From Chitinophaga sp. Cy-1792 (lineage in GTDB: Bacteria; Bacteroidota; Bacteroidia; Chitinophagales; Chitinophagaceae): 64,000 bases of DNA. The stretch spans positions 1,736,001-1,800,000 of the forward strand of contig NZ_VWWO01000001.1 of assembly GCF_011752935.1 (NCBI RefSeq), read 5' to 3'. The notes under the pieces were generated by a model, which was not told the origin of the DNA, did no database searches, and was given only the letters and a program-made list of their open reading frames with translations. Within the stretch, counting starts at the first letter, position 1. Each line of letters opens with the position of its first letter. Position numbers and translations under genes: made by a program. Shown piece by piece: positions 7,313-17,400 of this stretch.

Positions 7313-9202
7313 ATGAAGCACCCGGTTCTCGGAGGTTGCATTGCCATTGCATTGATGGCAGGCAGCTGGTTACAATCAAATGCACAGTCGGATCGCTGGC
7401 AGCAACGCGTGAAGTACAAAATGGACGTGAATGTAGACGCGCCAGCAAATAAATTTACTGGTAAACAACATCTCGAATATTATAATAACTCTCCGGATAC
7501 ACTGAAAAAAGTATTCTATCACCTCTACTGGAATGCATTTCAGCCTGGTAGTATGATGGACGTTCGTTCCCGCGAACTGGGAAAAGTCGTTATCGGCAAA
7601 ACCAAAGATGGTAAAGAGGTATATGATTGGGATAACCGTGTACGCGATCGTATCTCCAAGCTGAAACCTGATGAAATCGGCTACCAGAAAGTATTGTCGC
7701 TGAAGCATAACGGTAAGCCACAAAACTATAAAGTAGTAGAGACCATCCTCGAAGTGGTACTGGATGAGCCTGTTGCGCCGCATTCAACCACTACCTTCGA
7801 TATGGAATTCGAAGCACAGGTGCCTGTTCAAATCCGCCGCAGCGGCCGTAACAACTCCGAAGGTGTGGACTTCTCCATGGCACAGTGGTACCCTAAAATG
7901 TGTGAATACGATTACGAAGGCTGGCATCCTACGCCTTACATCGCACGTGAATTCTACGGTGTATGGGGCGACTATGATGTTACCATCAACATGGATAAAA
8001 AATATGTAATTGCTGCTACCGGTTACCTGCAGAACCCTGAGCAAATTGGCCATGGGTACGAAACTGCCGGTATGAAAGTGAAACGTCCTGAAGGTAAAAA
8101 CCTCAGCTGGCATTTCGTGGCGCCAAACGTGCACGACTTCGTTTGGGCAGCAGATCCTGATTACAGGCATATCACACAACAGGTAGACGGCTTCACCGCT
8201 CACTTCTTCTTTATTCCTAACGACACTACAAATGTTACCTGGCCTGCGCTGGCAAAACGTATTCCTAACGCTTACGCCTATATTAAAGCGCACTATGGTG
8301 CTTATCCTTACAAACAATATTCCTTTATCCAGGGCGGCGATGGCGGTATGGAATACCCAATGGCCACGCTGATCATGGGTAATGGTACTGCCACCGGACT
8401 TTACGGCGTTGCCATGCACGAGTGGATGCACAGCTGGTACCAGGGAATGCTGGCTACCAACGAAAGCCTGTATCCATGGATGGACGAAGGTTTCACTACC
8501 TTCGGTGAAGAACATGTGATCTACGCCACTACCGACAGTCTGAAAGGCAAATGGCCAATGGAAGATACCTACAAAGGTTATTTCCGCCTTGCTGCCAGCC
8601 CGTTTGAAGAAAACGCCATGACGCATTCCGATCATTACAACACCAACTACGGCTATAGCAACAACGCTTACCGCAAAGGTGCTATATTCCTGGAGCAGCT
8701 GGGTTATATCATCGGTGACCAGGTGCGCGACAGTGGCCTTATCAGCTACTATAACGAATGGCGCTTCAAACATCCGAATGCAAACGACTTCGTTCGTGTG
8801 ATGGAAAAGCAAAGCGGTATTCAGCTGGATTGGTACAAGCAATATTTTATCCAGTCCACCAAACATATCGATTATGGTATCGACAGCATCATTCCTAAAG
8901 GCAATAAAACCACTGTGCGCCTGCGTCGTGTGGGACAAATGCCGATGCCGGTCGACTTCCTGGTGATTGATAAGAACGGTAACAAAACCATGTACTATAT
9001 CCCGCTGACACTGATGTTTGGTGAAAAACCAAATGAAGATCCATCTGTGAAACGTGTGGTGAAAGATGGCTGGTACTGGACTAATCCAACTTACGACCTG
9101 GAAATCGATGTACCATACACGAACCTGAAATCTATAGAAATCGATCCTAGCCAGCGTATGGCTGATGTGGACAGATCAAATAACAAGGCAGTAGCAGAAT
9201 AA
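7313..9202 (+). CDS. Secreted M1 family metallopeptidase
   Basis: The protein (629 residues) is a gluzincin aminopeptidase-like enzyme. It has a cleavable signal peptide ending near AQS, so it is exported. The zinc site is complete: HEWMH (residues 369-373), then 18 residues, then E392 in DEGFTTF. The M1 exopeptidase motif appears as GGMEYP (344-349) instead of GAMEN, as in many Bacteroidota secreted members. No type IX tail is seen, so it probably stays in the periplasm or is lipid-free exported. It is monocistronic, ending in a terminator shared with the convergent patatin gene. Confidence 0.9.
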   Translation: MKHPVLGGCIAIALMAGSWLQSNAQSDRWQQRVKYKMDVNVDAPANKFTGKQHLEYYNNSPDTLKKVFYHLYWNAFQPGSMMDVRSRELGKVVIGKTKDGKEVYDWDNRVRDRISKLKPDEIGYQKVLSLKHNGKPQNYKVVETILEVVLDEPVAPHSTTTFDMEFEAQVPVQIRRSGRNNSEGVDFSMAQWYPKMCEYDYEGWHPTPYIAREFYGVWGDYDVTINMDKKYVIAATGYLQNPEQIGHGYETAGMKVKRPEGKNLSWHFVAPNVHDFVWAADPDYRHITQQVDGFTAHFFFIPNDTTNVTWPALAKRIPNAYAYIKAHYGAYPYKQYSFIQGGDGGMEYPMATLIMGNGTATGLYGVAMHEWMHSWYQGMLATNESLYPWMDEGFTTFGEEHVIYATTDSLKGKWPMEDTYKGYFRLAASPFEENAMTHSDHYNTNYGYSNNAYRKGAIFLEQLGYIIGDQVRDSGLISYYNEWRFKHPNANDFVRVMEKQSGIQLDWYKQYFIQSTKHIDYGIDSIIPKGNKTTVRLRRVGQMPMPVDFLVIDKNGNKTMYYIPLTLMFGEKPNEDPSVKRVVKDGWYWTNPTYDLEIDVPYTNLKSIEIDPSQRMADVDRSNNKAVAE

Positions 9203-9226
9203 TTGTTGCTGCTGCATTTTAGAGGG

Positions 9227-9275
9227 CCGGCTAAAAGTTTGGGTAGTGATACCTGAATTTTTAGCCGGTTTTTTT
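9227..9275 (+). terminator. Intrinsic terminator after the M1 peptidase gene
   Basis: A 10-bp stem, CCGGCTAAAA (9227-9236) with TTTTAGCCGG (9259-9268), is followed by seven T. It overlaps the stop codon of the convergent patatin gene. Confidence 0.85.
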
Positions 9276-10248
9276 ATGGAAAAAGGGTAGCGGCTTTTTT
9301 GACACCTGCTTCCAGCATGATACGCATGTCACCAGGTACATAGTCGAGGCCGCCCGGGCCTCCATCCAGTGGCTGATCGGGCCTTATCATATGGATATTT
9401 ACCTTTTGCCTGCCGGCAAAGGGATTATCCGGTGTGTCAAAAAATGAGGCGATGTCTTGTTCTTTCAGGCCGGCATTTTTCATGTTTGATTTGATGGTAT
9501 GGAGATAATCCAGTGTTTGATTATATAGTATAGGAAGATGGGGCTGTGTATTGTCGGCCGCCAGCCTGTCGGCGGTATGTTCAAGCATGTCCAGTACGTT
9601 GCGGTATTCGAAGCCGGTGGTGGGCATTTGGGAGGGTGTATGGAGGATGACATAGATATCCGTGGCACCGTGGTCGATGGCCAGTTGAATAGAGGTATTG
9701 TTGATGGCGCCTGCGTCGGTGTATTGGTGTTCTCCGATGAGCATTGGCGCCATGAAAACAGGCATGCTGTAGGCCGCCATTACGGCGTTGCGGAGGGTGG
9801 AGGGGTCATTGATGGGATGCAGGTCGTAATGCTTGCCAGCGGCTTGCAGGTTATTGGTAAAGTAGGTAGTACGGCCTGTCTGCATATTATTGCAGCCGAT
9901 AAACAGGCTTTTATCGGAAGAAATGAGTTTATTGGAGCGGCTGTCGGTGAGGATACTCCCGATTTTTAATTGCAGGGGAGTGGCATTATAGAGCGAATTA
10001 TTATTCACAAATCTGTCAAGAATATTACCGGTGGCGATGATATCCTGGGTTTTATTGCCTGTGAATATTTTTTCGAGTATTTCCAGTTCACCCAGTACCG
10101 CCATGGTTGCGATAAGCGCGCCGGAACTGGTGCCGCAGCACATATCGAACTGTAGCACGGGATGCATACAGGAAAGTTGTTTCAGGATACCTACGGCAAA
10201 GGCGCCTCTGGAGCCGCCGCCGTTGATCACCAACGCTTTTTTGGTCAT
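9274..10248 (-). CDS. Patatin-like phospholipase
   Basis: Patatin-like acyl hydrolases use a Ser-Asp dyad on lipids. The 324-residue product shows the glycine-rich oxyanion motif GGGSRG at residue 10, the nucleophile elbow GTSSG near residue 42, and the catalytic aspartate in TDAGAINNTS. Start: three residues upstream there is another possible codon, but the ATG at 10248 places the oxyanion loop where the family has it. No signal peptide is seen. It could be a cytosolic phospholipase or esterase; the substrate is not predictable. Confidence 0.88.
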   Translation of the reverse strand: MTKKALVINGGGSRGAFAVGILKQLSCMHPVLQFDMCCGTSSGALIATMAVLGELEILEKIFTGNKTQDIIATGNILDRFVNNNSLYNATPLQLKIGSILTDSRSNKLISSDKSLFIGCNNMQTGRTTYFTNNLQAAGKHYDLHPINDPSTLRNAVMAAYSMPVFMAPMLIGEHQYTDAGAINNTSIQLAIDHGATDIYVILHTPSQMPTTGFEYRNVLDMLEHTADRLAADNTQPHLPILYNQTLDYLHTIKSNMKNAGLKEQDIASFFDTPDNPFAGRQKVNIHMIRPDQPLDGGPGGLDYVPGDMRIMLEAGVKKAATLFP

Positions 10249-10400
10249 AGACTGCAATTTTCCCCCGATTACCCTTCAACACAAGCCGTAACGAAGCATG
10301 GGGTTGATTTATGGGTTTTGATACCGTATACCAGGGTAACAACATTGACTTATGGATATACGGAATCCGGAAATATGCAGATGAAGACAAAAGCGGTTGT

Positions 10401-10967
10401 CTAGAAAATCATTTGCTGTAGCTGGTTTTCCCAGTTCTGGCTGTGAGATTCCTGGTCCTGTAATTTTTCCAGGTGGTGCTGGTTATGGTAAGCGGTGAAA
10501 TACAGCATTTCCCGTATGGTTAATTTACCCAGAATAGGGTGGGGAAGGCGGTATTTATCCAGGTCATTCTCAGACCAGTCTTTCAGCCTGTCTTCCAGCT
10601 TATTTTTCTGATTGATGAAGCTTTGGACGAGGGGGAAGCGTTGGGCATTATAGATAACGCCTGGCTGGTAAGGAATGGTAGCGGTGGCACCATCGGCTAA
10701 TTTCTGCTGATAGTGGCTCACCATCATGTCGTAAGAGCGGGATGGCTGTTGGGCTAAACCGAAGTAACGAAGGGCAAATCTGGGGAATCCCAGGGCGTTA
10801 CAAACAGGCCTCACTGATTTGGTGAGGTGGTCCAGCTGTTGGCCAGCCGACCATTTACCATAAGGTGATGCTGTAAAACGATGATCTGGCAACGTATTTA
10901 CATAATCGATGAAACCATCGAAACTTTTGTTGAGAAGAGACTGAATCTCATGCTGGTTCAGGTACAT
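10401..10967 (-). CDS. DinB family protein
   Basis: The 188-residue product has the DinB/YfiT four-helix pattern with three candidate metal histidines: one in GQQLDHLTKS near residue 47 and two in the C-terminal YHNQHHLEKLQ. The family (DinB_2) includes metal-dependent thiol transferases and many proteins of unknown role. The gene follows the patatin's upstream region on the same strand, with about 150 bases between them, so an operon is doubtful. Confidence 0.82.
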   Translation of the reverse strand: MYLNQHEIQSLLNKSFDGFIDYVNTLPDHRFTASPYGKWSAGQQLDHLTKSVRPVCNALGFPRFALRYFGLAQQPSRSYDMMVSHYQQKLADGATATIPYQPGVIYNAQRFPLVQSFINQKNKLEDRLKDWSENDLDKYRLPHPILGKLTIREMLYFTAYHNQHHLEKLQDQESHSQNWENQLQQMIF

Positions 10968-11311
10968 AGGAAATCCGTTTTAAAGGGTGCGAAATAAACA
11001 CAAAACCTGGCGCCTTTTTGAGAATATACCCGGGACTTTGCAATGTCTCTGAAGTTACACCAGTTTTTTAAACCAACCAACATATTTAATATTTAAATAT
11101 GTAATGTTTTTTGAGGGAAAATTCACTTTTGGGGAGAATGGATGTAAAATTTCTTACTTATTTAGAATAAGAATAATGATTGGGTAGATTTCCGTTATTT
11201 TTCCTGTGTTTTTTTTACAATACAATATTAGTTATTAGTCAGGAAAGCCCTTTCTTTTGCGAATTAGAAATCGCTTAGAAAGGGCTTAAAAAACGTTAAC
11301 AATGTTAATGG
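10968..11311. other. 344-base gap without a gene
   Basis: The gap is AT-rich. No coding frame or recognised RNA is seen in it, except the hairpin at 11245-11287 behind the next minus-strand gene. Confidence 0.6.
11245..11287 (-). terminator. Hairpin behind the sigma-factor/membrane-protein pair
   Basis: AAGCCCTTTC (11245-11254) pairs perfectly with GAAAGGGCTT (11278-11287). The T run after the stem on the minus strand is short, so termination is likely but not certain. Confidence 0.6.
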
Positions 11312-11719
11312 TTAAGGCTGCTGCGGAGGTACTTCTTCTGAAGGCTTTTCTTCGTCCCAGAAGCGGCTAAAACGCTCGAATCTTTCGGAGCCGCCACAGC
11401 GGTTACGCAGTTTTTCTTTGAATTGCGCCTGTTCTTCCGGGCTCATATGCTCCCATTTATTGCGGATTTTTGCCCGCCAGTCGCGCTGTGAATGGCCACC
11501 ACCGAAGCCTTTACCATTACTATGCCAGCCAAACAGCAGCTTTCCAAGCAGCAATAAGCCAAAGGCCTGCCAGAAGCTGATAGTCGGGCCATGAAACAGT
11601 TCAGGGATTAACCAGTTCCAAAGTGTCATGGTCAGGAACACCACTGCTGTTACAAAGGCCAGTCCGCAGAGAATCATCAGTGCGATTTTCCCTTTGGATT
11701 TATTTCTGAAACTTCCCAT
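11312..11719 (-). CDS. Small membrane protein with charged C-terminal tail, unknown function
   Basis: The 135-residue product has a basic N-terminus, two hydrophobic segments (about 13-35 and 45-60), a glycine/histidine-rich turn, then a charged amphipathic tail with MSPEEQAQFKEKLR. The tail segment resembles helix-turn stretches of small periplasmic sensor proteins such as the CpxP/Spy group, but no family is assigned. It lies 18 bases behind an ECF sigma-factor gene on the same strand, so it may act as a membrane partner or anti-sigma-like regulator; this is inference from context. A TTG three codons upstream could also start it; the ATG at 11719 is preferred. Confidence 0.65.
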   Translation of the reverse strand: MGSFRNKSKGKIALMILCGLAFVTAVVFLTMTLWNWLIPELFHGPTISFWQAFGLLLLGKLLFGWHSNGKGFGGGHSQRDWRAKIRNKWEHMSPEEQAQFKEKLRNRCGGSERFERFSRFWDEEKPSEEVPPQQP

Positions 11720-11737
11720 ATCTTCCAATAAGTTTAA

Positions 11738-12325
11738 TTAATTGTCTAAAATTTCCCGATACAGTTCTCCCAATCTCTCTCGTAGAAAGAGCACAGCATA
11801 GCGTTTCCGGGAAAGCAGCGTATTCACACTGACACCTGTTTCCGCACTCATCTCTTTAAAGGACTTGCCTAATATCTCATGGCCGATAAATACATCTTTC
11901 TGATCCCGCGGCAGATCATCGATAGCGGCAGAAATGGCCTCAGACATAATCTTCTTCATCATGGGCGTGTCGGCCTCCATAGAGGTGTCGGCGAGCAATT
12001 CCGGTAAAAAGAGCACTTCTTCTCCTTCTATCTCCTTCGTGTATTCTGCAAAAGGTGTTTCTTTCTTCTTCCTGAACCAGTCCGTTATTCTGTTGCGGGC
12101 AACGGAAAATAGCCACCCGGTGATAGAATCCACCTGGCTGCCCAGGCGTAAATATTCTGTAAACTGGTAAAGTACGTCTTGTAAAATATCCTCTGCATCA
12201 GACACATTGCTTACCCGCTGACGGATAAAGTGGAGCAAGCGCTTGCTCTCCTGCTTTACCGCAGCCTGTATACGCTCGTTTTGCTCTTGGGCCATAACTG
12301 TGTTTGATAGGAGCAACTGTTTCAT
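11738..12325 (-). CDS. ECF-type RNA polymerase sigma factor
   Basis: The 195-residue protein has sigma region 2 (DAEDILQDVLYQF, near residue 43, and WLFSVARNRITDWFR for promoter melting) and region 4 (LPRDQKDVFIGHEILGKSFKEM, a helix-turn-helix). No region 1 or 3 is present, which defines the extracytoplasmic-function class. A second ATG at 12295 could be the true start, since the first ten residues are not conserved sigma sequence. It is co-directional with the small membrane protein gene behind it, the usual arrangement for a sigma factor and its membrane regulator. Confidence 0.9.
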   Translation of the reverse strand: MKQLLLSNTVMAQEQNERIQAAVKQESKRLLHFIRQRVSNVSDAEDILQDVLYQFTEYLRLGSQVDSITGWLFSVARNRITDWFRKKKETPFAEYTKEIEGEEVLFLPELLADTSMEADTPMMKKIMSEAISAAIDDLPRDQKDVFIGHEILGKSFKEMSAETGVSVNTLLSRKRYAVLFLRERLGELYREILDN

Positions 12326-12516
12326 CTTACTATTGAAGACGAACCAGTATCCAGGATATTTTAAAATATCAACCGCTTTTCAACTTTTATCTCCATCTTC
12401 TATGGAAAAAAAAAGCAACTATTTCCAGTACAAACTTCACTATCAAATATACATCTTTGTTATATTATCTGATAACCCGCTGAATATGAGCATTTTTCAG
12501 GCAGCTATAGGTCAAT

Positions 12517-13119
12517 TTAGATTTTTTGGGACATTACTATTAATGTTAATACAATGACACCGGCATCTTTTGTATTCAGCATACGCCTCAACGACAACAT
12601 AGCTGTTCTTACATACTGCTTGATAGACTCCTCCGAAACATTCAATTGTAAAGCAGCCTCCTGGTAAGACAGCCCCTGTATCTTACAAAGCACAAAGGCT
12701 TTCTTCTTTTGCTTGGGTAACAACTCAATGGCTTCGTTTAATTTCTTCAACTTTATATTGGAAGCAAAATCCGTTTCATAAGGCGCACCTGCATCCTGGG
12801 CAGGCAGTTCCAGCAAGTCAGGATATACTGATTCATTGATTGCCTGCAGGTGTATTTCCTTCTTTAAATGCGTCATTGACTTGTTATAGCTGACCGTAAA
12901 CAACCATTTGGCAATATGCCCCATATCCTGAAAACGCTGACGCTTTTCCCAGAATGCGACAAATGTTTCCTGCAGCAAATCCTCCGCTAAATATTTATCC
13001 GAAACAAACTTTTTAATGTTGGCAAATACCGCCGGATAATACCTGTTGAATATCTTCCGGAATGCCTGTGGATCATTCACTTTTAATTGTTGTAGTATTT
13101 CATTGTCCGGATCCTGCAT
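12517..13119 (-). CDS. ECF sigma factor, FecI-like
   Basis: The 200-residue product is typical of the Bacteroidota sigma-70 family that pairs with FecR. It has region 2 (RYYPAVFANIKKF, LAEDLLQETFVAFWEKR, WLFTVSYNKSMTHLKK) and region 4 (LPKQKKKAFVLCKIQGLSYQEAA). It should direct transcription of the SusC/SusD operon on release by the anti-sigma factor. It is divergent from its presumed FecR partner at 13303, whereas the two are usually co-directional. The 183-base gap between them must hold both promoters. The C-terminus ends in a hydrophobic stretch, VIVLTLIVM, which is unusual for the class. Confidence 0.92.
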   Translation of the reverse strand: MQDPDNEILQQLKVNDPQAFRKIFNRYYPAVFANIKKFVSDKYLAEDLLQETFVAFWEKRQRFQDMGHIAKWLFTVSYNKSMTHLKKEIHLQAINESVYPDLLELPAQDAGAPYETDFASNIKLKKLNEAIELLPKQKKKAFVLCKIQGLSYQEAALQLNVSEESIKQYVRTAMLSLRRMLNTKDAGVIVLTLIVMSQKI

Positions 13120-13302
13120 AGCAATCGTTTGGTGCGGTGGAAAATCAGTTGGTAAAAGGGAACGTAAAATTACTCTGTCAGAAAAGAATAAAGATTGAGA
13201 AAATAATTAAGAATGCGTTAAGTATTTCGTTTATCCAGTGTTAACAATTCGTTAACATGCAAAACGTATCGTTTAGGCATACACGTGAGATTTTACTATT
13301 GT

Positions 13303-14379
13303 ATGCAAGGAAATATCTCAAAAGAATTATTGCTTCAGATAGCGGCTTCCCATCAACATGATGCAAGGCTTAGAAAAGAAGCTCTGGAAAAGCTACTGGA
13401 AGACGAAACTGCCCTACAGCAGGAATTGTACGACTCATTCGTGCAACAGATTACTGATGATGATACCGCCGTGGACAAGGATAAAGAGAGAATTGGTGAA
13501 CTGCTCCTGTTGAAAATCAATGAAGATATTAACAACACAAAAGCTACAGCTACAACCGGCAGATATAGAAAACTATTGATCAGGTATGCTGCCGCAGCGG
13601 CCATATTACTCGCTGTTATTTATGGCAGCGCCATCTATCTGCAAAAAAGTAATAACACGCCAACAGGTGCCCTGGCACAACATGATAAAAATACCATTGC
13701 TCCTTCCGCCCAACTGGATACAGTGCGCAATGACGGCAATAATATACAGGTCTTTTTATTGCCTGATAGCTCTACTGTATCTCTTTTCCCTAAATCTCAA
13801 ATCATCTATAACAACAACCTTTACATGAAAAAAGACAGGGCCCTGGCGCTGTCTGGTAAAGCAATATTTGATGTACATCATCTTAGCGGTAAGCAGCTTC
13901 CATTTTTTGTAGATGCCGGCGGGATCCGCATCCTGGATGTCAGCACAGTTTTTAGCGTAGAATACACCAATGGCAAAGTCATCTCACAACTGATAAAAGG
14001 TAAAATAATTATCCAGTCCCTGACCGGCACTTTTAAAGATATAGCACTGGATCAACCACAGCAGCAATTCAATTTTGATGAACAAAAACAACAATTTCAA
14101 CTGACGGATAATACCACGACAACACCAGCAACACCAGGCAGCGGCATTGTTGAATCGGATAATATGCTAGCCTTCAGCAACGTGCCTTTGCAGGAGGTGA
14201 TGGAAAAAATCGGTCAGCAGCACGGATTTAAAATAAGCTGTAGCAACGCAGAGAAAATGAATCAACTATTTACAGGCACTTTCTCCAATGAAGAAAACAT
14301 TCAACTGATCATGAAAAAGCTGGCCCTTTCCACTGGCATGAAATATAAAATAAAGGGAAAAACGATCACCACGAATTAG
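13303..14379 (+). CDS. FecR family anti-sigma factor
   Basis: The protein has 358 residues from the ATG at 13303 (a GTG six codons upstream is a less likely start). It has a cytosolic sigma-binding N-terminus, one membrane helix (about residues 84-105), a periplasmic FecR domain (VFLLPDSSTVSLFPKS) and a C-terminal DUF4974 domain of the STN-like fold (NVPLQEVMEKIGQQHGFKI). It relays a signal from an outer-membrane TonB-dependent receptor to the ECF sigma factor. The SusC gene starts 72 bases downstream. Identification is by domain order and context. Confidence 0.92.
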   Translation: MQGNISKELLLQIAASHQHDARLRKEALEKLLEDETALQQELYDSFVQQITDDDTAVDKDKERIGELLLLKINEDINNTKATATTGRYRKLLIRYAAAAAILLAVIYGSAIYLQKSNNTPTGALAQHDKNTIAPSAQLDTVRNDGNNIQVFLLPDSSTVSLFPKSQIIYNNNLYMKKDRALALSGKAIFDVHHLSGKQLPFFVDAGGIRILDVSTVFSVEYTNGKVISQLIKGKIIIQSLTGTFKDIALDQPQQQFNFDEQKQQFQLTDNTTTTPATPGSGIVESDNMLAFSNVPLQEVMEKIGQQHGFKISCSNAEKMNQLFTGTFSNEENIQLIMKKLALSTGMKYKIKGKTITTN

Positions 14380-14451
14380 AAGAAAGAAATCAAATGAAAT
14401 TGATGGGAACACTACTCCCGTCAGGATAAATATTGTCAAAAATGAACAAGA

Positions 14452-17400
14452 ATGTACAAGGCAAAAATTAAATCACTTTGGATGGCAGTACTGCTGCTGG
14501 GATTAGGTATAATGCAGCAGTCGTTATACGCACAAAATCGTCCTGCAAACAATGTCATCCTGAAAGGGCTGGTCACCGATGTAGGAGGCAAGTATCTTCA
14601 GGATGTTGCTGTAAGCGTTTTAGATTTGAATGGAAGAGCCGTGGCAACAGGCTTTACAGACACATTGGGTGTTTTTCTTATTCAGGGCTTACGACAGGAT
14701 TCAATGTACAATGTGGTTTTCTCCCTGATCGGTTATAAACCCGTGAAAGTAGAGAAAGTACTTGCTAAAAACAATGTGGCTTCGTTGTTGGTGCAATTGC
14801 CTGCCAACGAGGCTTTGCAGAAGCTGAATGAAGTAGTGGTGGTCGCATATGGTAATCAGAAAAAAGACAACATCATTCAGGCGGTTACTTCTGTTAACAA
14901 AGAAATAGTTACCGCTCCTGTTTCCAAAATTTCCAGCAGCCTGGCCGGTAAGGTAGCCGGCGTTATTGCGGTACAACGTACCGGTGAACCTGGCGCTGGT
15001 TCTACATTCTGGATAAGAGGTATCAGTACCATGACGAATGCATCTCCGCTTGTGCTGGTAGATGGTATAGAAAGAAACATGGACCTGGTAGACCCGGAAG
15101 ACATAGACCAGATCTCTGTTTTGAAAGATGCTTCCGCTACTTCTATCTATGGTGTAAAAGGTGCCAACGGCGTAATTCTCATCACTACAAGAACCGGTAA
15201 ACCCGGCCCTATCACCATTTCAGCAAAAGTAGAAAATGGTATTCTTACGCCCACCAAAATCCCTAAGATGATCAATGCTTCGCAGTTTGCTAATATGTAC
15301 AACGAAGCAGTAGGATTTTCCTATTATCCACAGGAAGCATTGGATAAATATAAGTCTGGCAAAGACCCGGACCTATACCCCAATGTTGATTGGATAAAGA
15401 CGATCTATAAAGACTATACGAATAATCAGCGCATCGTTGTGGATATCAATGGTGGTACGCAACAGGCCCGGTATTATGTTTCCGGTACGGCATACAGTGA
15501 GAAAGGTTTGTATAATATCGATAACCTGAAATCCTATAATACCGCGAATTATTACAGAAGATATACCTTCAGGTCCAATCTCGATATTCAGCTGTTTAAA
15601 CATACTACGTTTAACATCAACCTGAACACTGCCTTCGAAAGAAAGAATGATCCCGGCAGCAGCAACAGCACTATCTGGGATTATGCGATACGCACATCAC
15701 CCAATTCTTTTCCTACAGTTTATTCTAATGGCAAAATGCCCGGACCTGGCTCCAATCAGGGATGGAATCCCTATGCGTTGTTGACACAGTCAGGGTATGT
15801 ACAGCAGTTCTGGTTCAATGGCCAGTCGCTGTTTGGTATCACGCAGGATTTAAGTCCGCTGACCAAAGGATTGAGCTTTAATATACAGGCATCTTTCGAC
15901 GCACAGAATTACACAAAGAACAGCAGAACAAGGCAGGTGGATGAATGGCTGGCTACCGGAAGAGATGAGGACGGAAACCTTATCATGAACCAGAAACTTC
16001 CTGGAGAGCAGTCGTTGAAGTATGCAGAGTCCAACAACGGTATGAGAAGGTTCTATGTACTGAGTTCTATCAACTACAGCAGAACATTTGCGAAGCATCG
16101 TGTAGATGGACTTGTATTATTCCAGCAATCAGAACTTTTTAATATCGGCGTATCTACTTCCGATGATGCATTGCCTTATAAAAATCAGGGTATTGCAGGT
16201 AGATTTAACTACGCGTATAACGGTAAATATCTGGTGGAAGGCTCTTTCGGATACAATGGTTCTGAGAACTTCGCGCCAGGTCACCGGTTTGGACTTTTCC
16301 CTGCCCTGGCGCTGGGATGGCATGTATCCAATGAACAGTTTTTTACAGGATTAAAAGAGGTGGTAAGCAACCTGAAATTAAGAGGCTCCTACGGTAAAGT
16401 AGGTAGCGATAATATTGGTGGCGACCGGCGCTTTGCCTATATCGGAACGATTGGTTCCGGCACCACACAAACAGGCATGGGTACTGCTGCTTCCAATCAG
16501 AATACCATCTACATTAAAGACTGGGCAAATCCCAACGTAGGCTGGGAAACCGCTTTGAAACTGGATGTAGGGGCTGAAATGACTTTCTTCAGAAAACTCG
16601 ATTTTAAATTTGATTATTTTAAAGAAAACAGAAGCGGAATATTTTTACAGCGCGCTTCTATTCCAAACTATGCCGGTGTAGTAAATTCTCCTTATGTCAA
16701 TATAGGAGAGATGAGAAATTCCGGTGTTGAATTTTCCCTGCAGTACAACCAGAAAATCGGCGAAGTATCGCTGTCCGGACTGGGTAACTTTACCTTTGCA
16801 CGCAACATCATCCTGAATAAAGATGAACCTACCTACGACCAGCAATATTTATACAGCACCGGTCAGGCGCGTTACCAGTCATTTGGTTATGTGGCGGCAG
16901 GTATTTTCCAGAGTCAGGCGGAGATTGATGCATGGCCTAAACAGGAAGTAGGCGCTACACCGAAACCCGGTGATATCAAATACCTGGACCTCAATGGCGA
17001 TGGTGTTGTTAACTATTACGATCGTAAACCTATCGGCTATACGAATATTCCCGAAATCGTGTATGGATTTGGCATCTCTTCAAAATGGAGAAACTGGGAT
17101 TTATCTTTCTTCTTCCAGGGAAATTCGCATGTAAATTTCCTGTATAATTCAGAACAGGTAGTTCCTTTCTCTAATTCCAATATGAACCAGAACGGCATAT
17201 TTGCAGATGTGTACGGCAACTATTGGAAGCCTGATCATACAGATGCAAAGTATCCGCGTATCGCAGGTTCTTCCAACTCAAACAACAATGTCGCCTCTAC
17301 TTTCTGGATGGCTGATGGTTCCTATCTCAGACTGAAAAATATTGAATTTGGCTATACTTTCTCTAAAGCGCTGTTAACACGCCTGCATCTCAAAAATACC

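Noticed and set aside
7784..8938. 384-codon open frame on the minus strand opposite the M1 peptidase
   Set aside because: It lies entirely inside a gene with a complete zinc motif and signal peptide; the opposite frame has no recognisable domain and is low-complexity.
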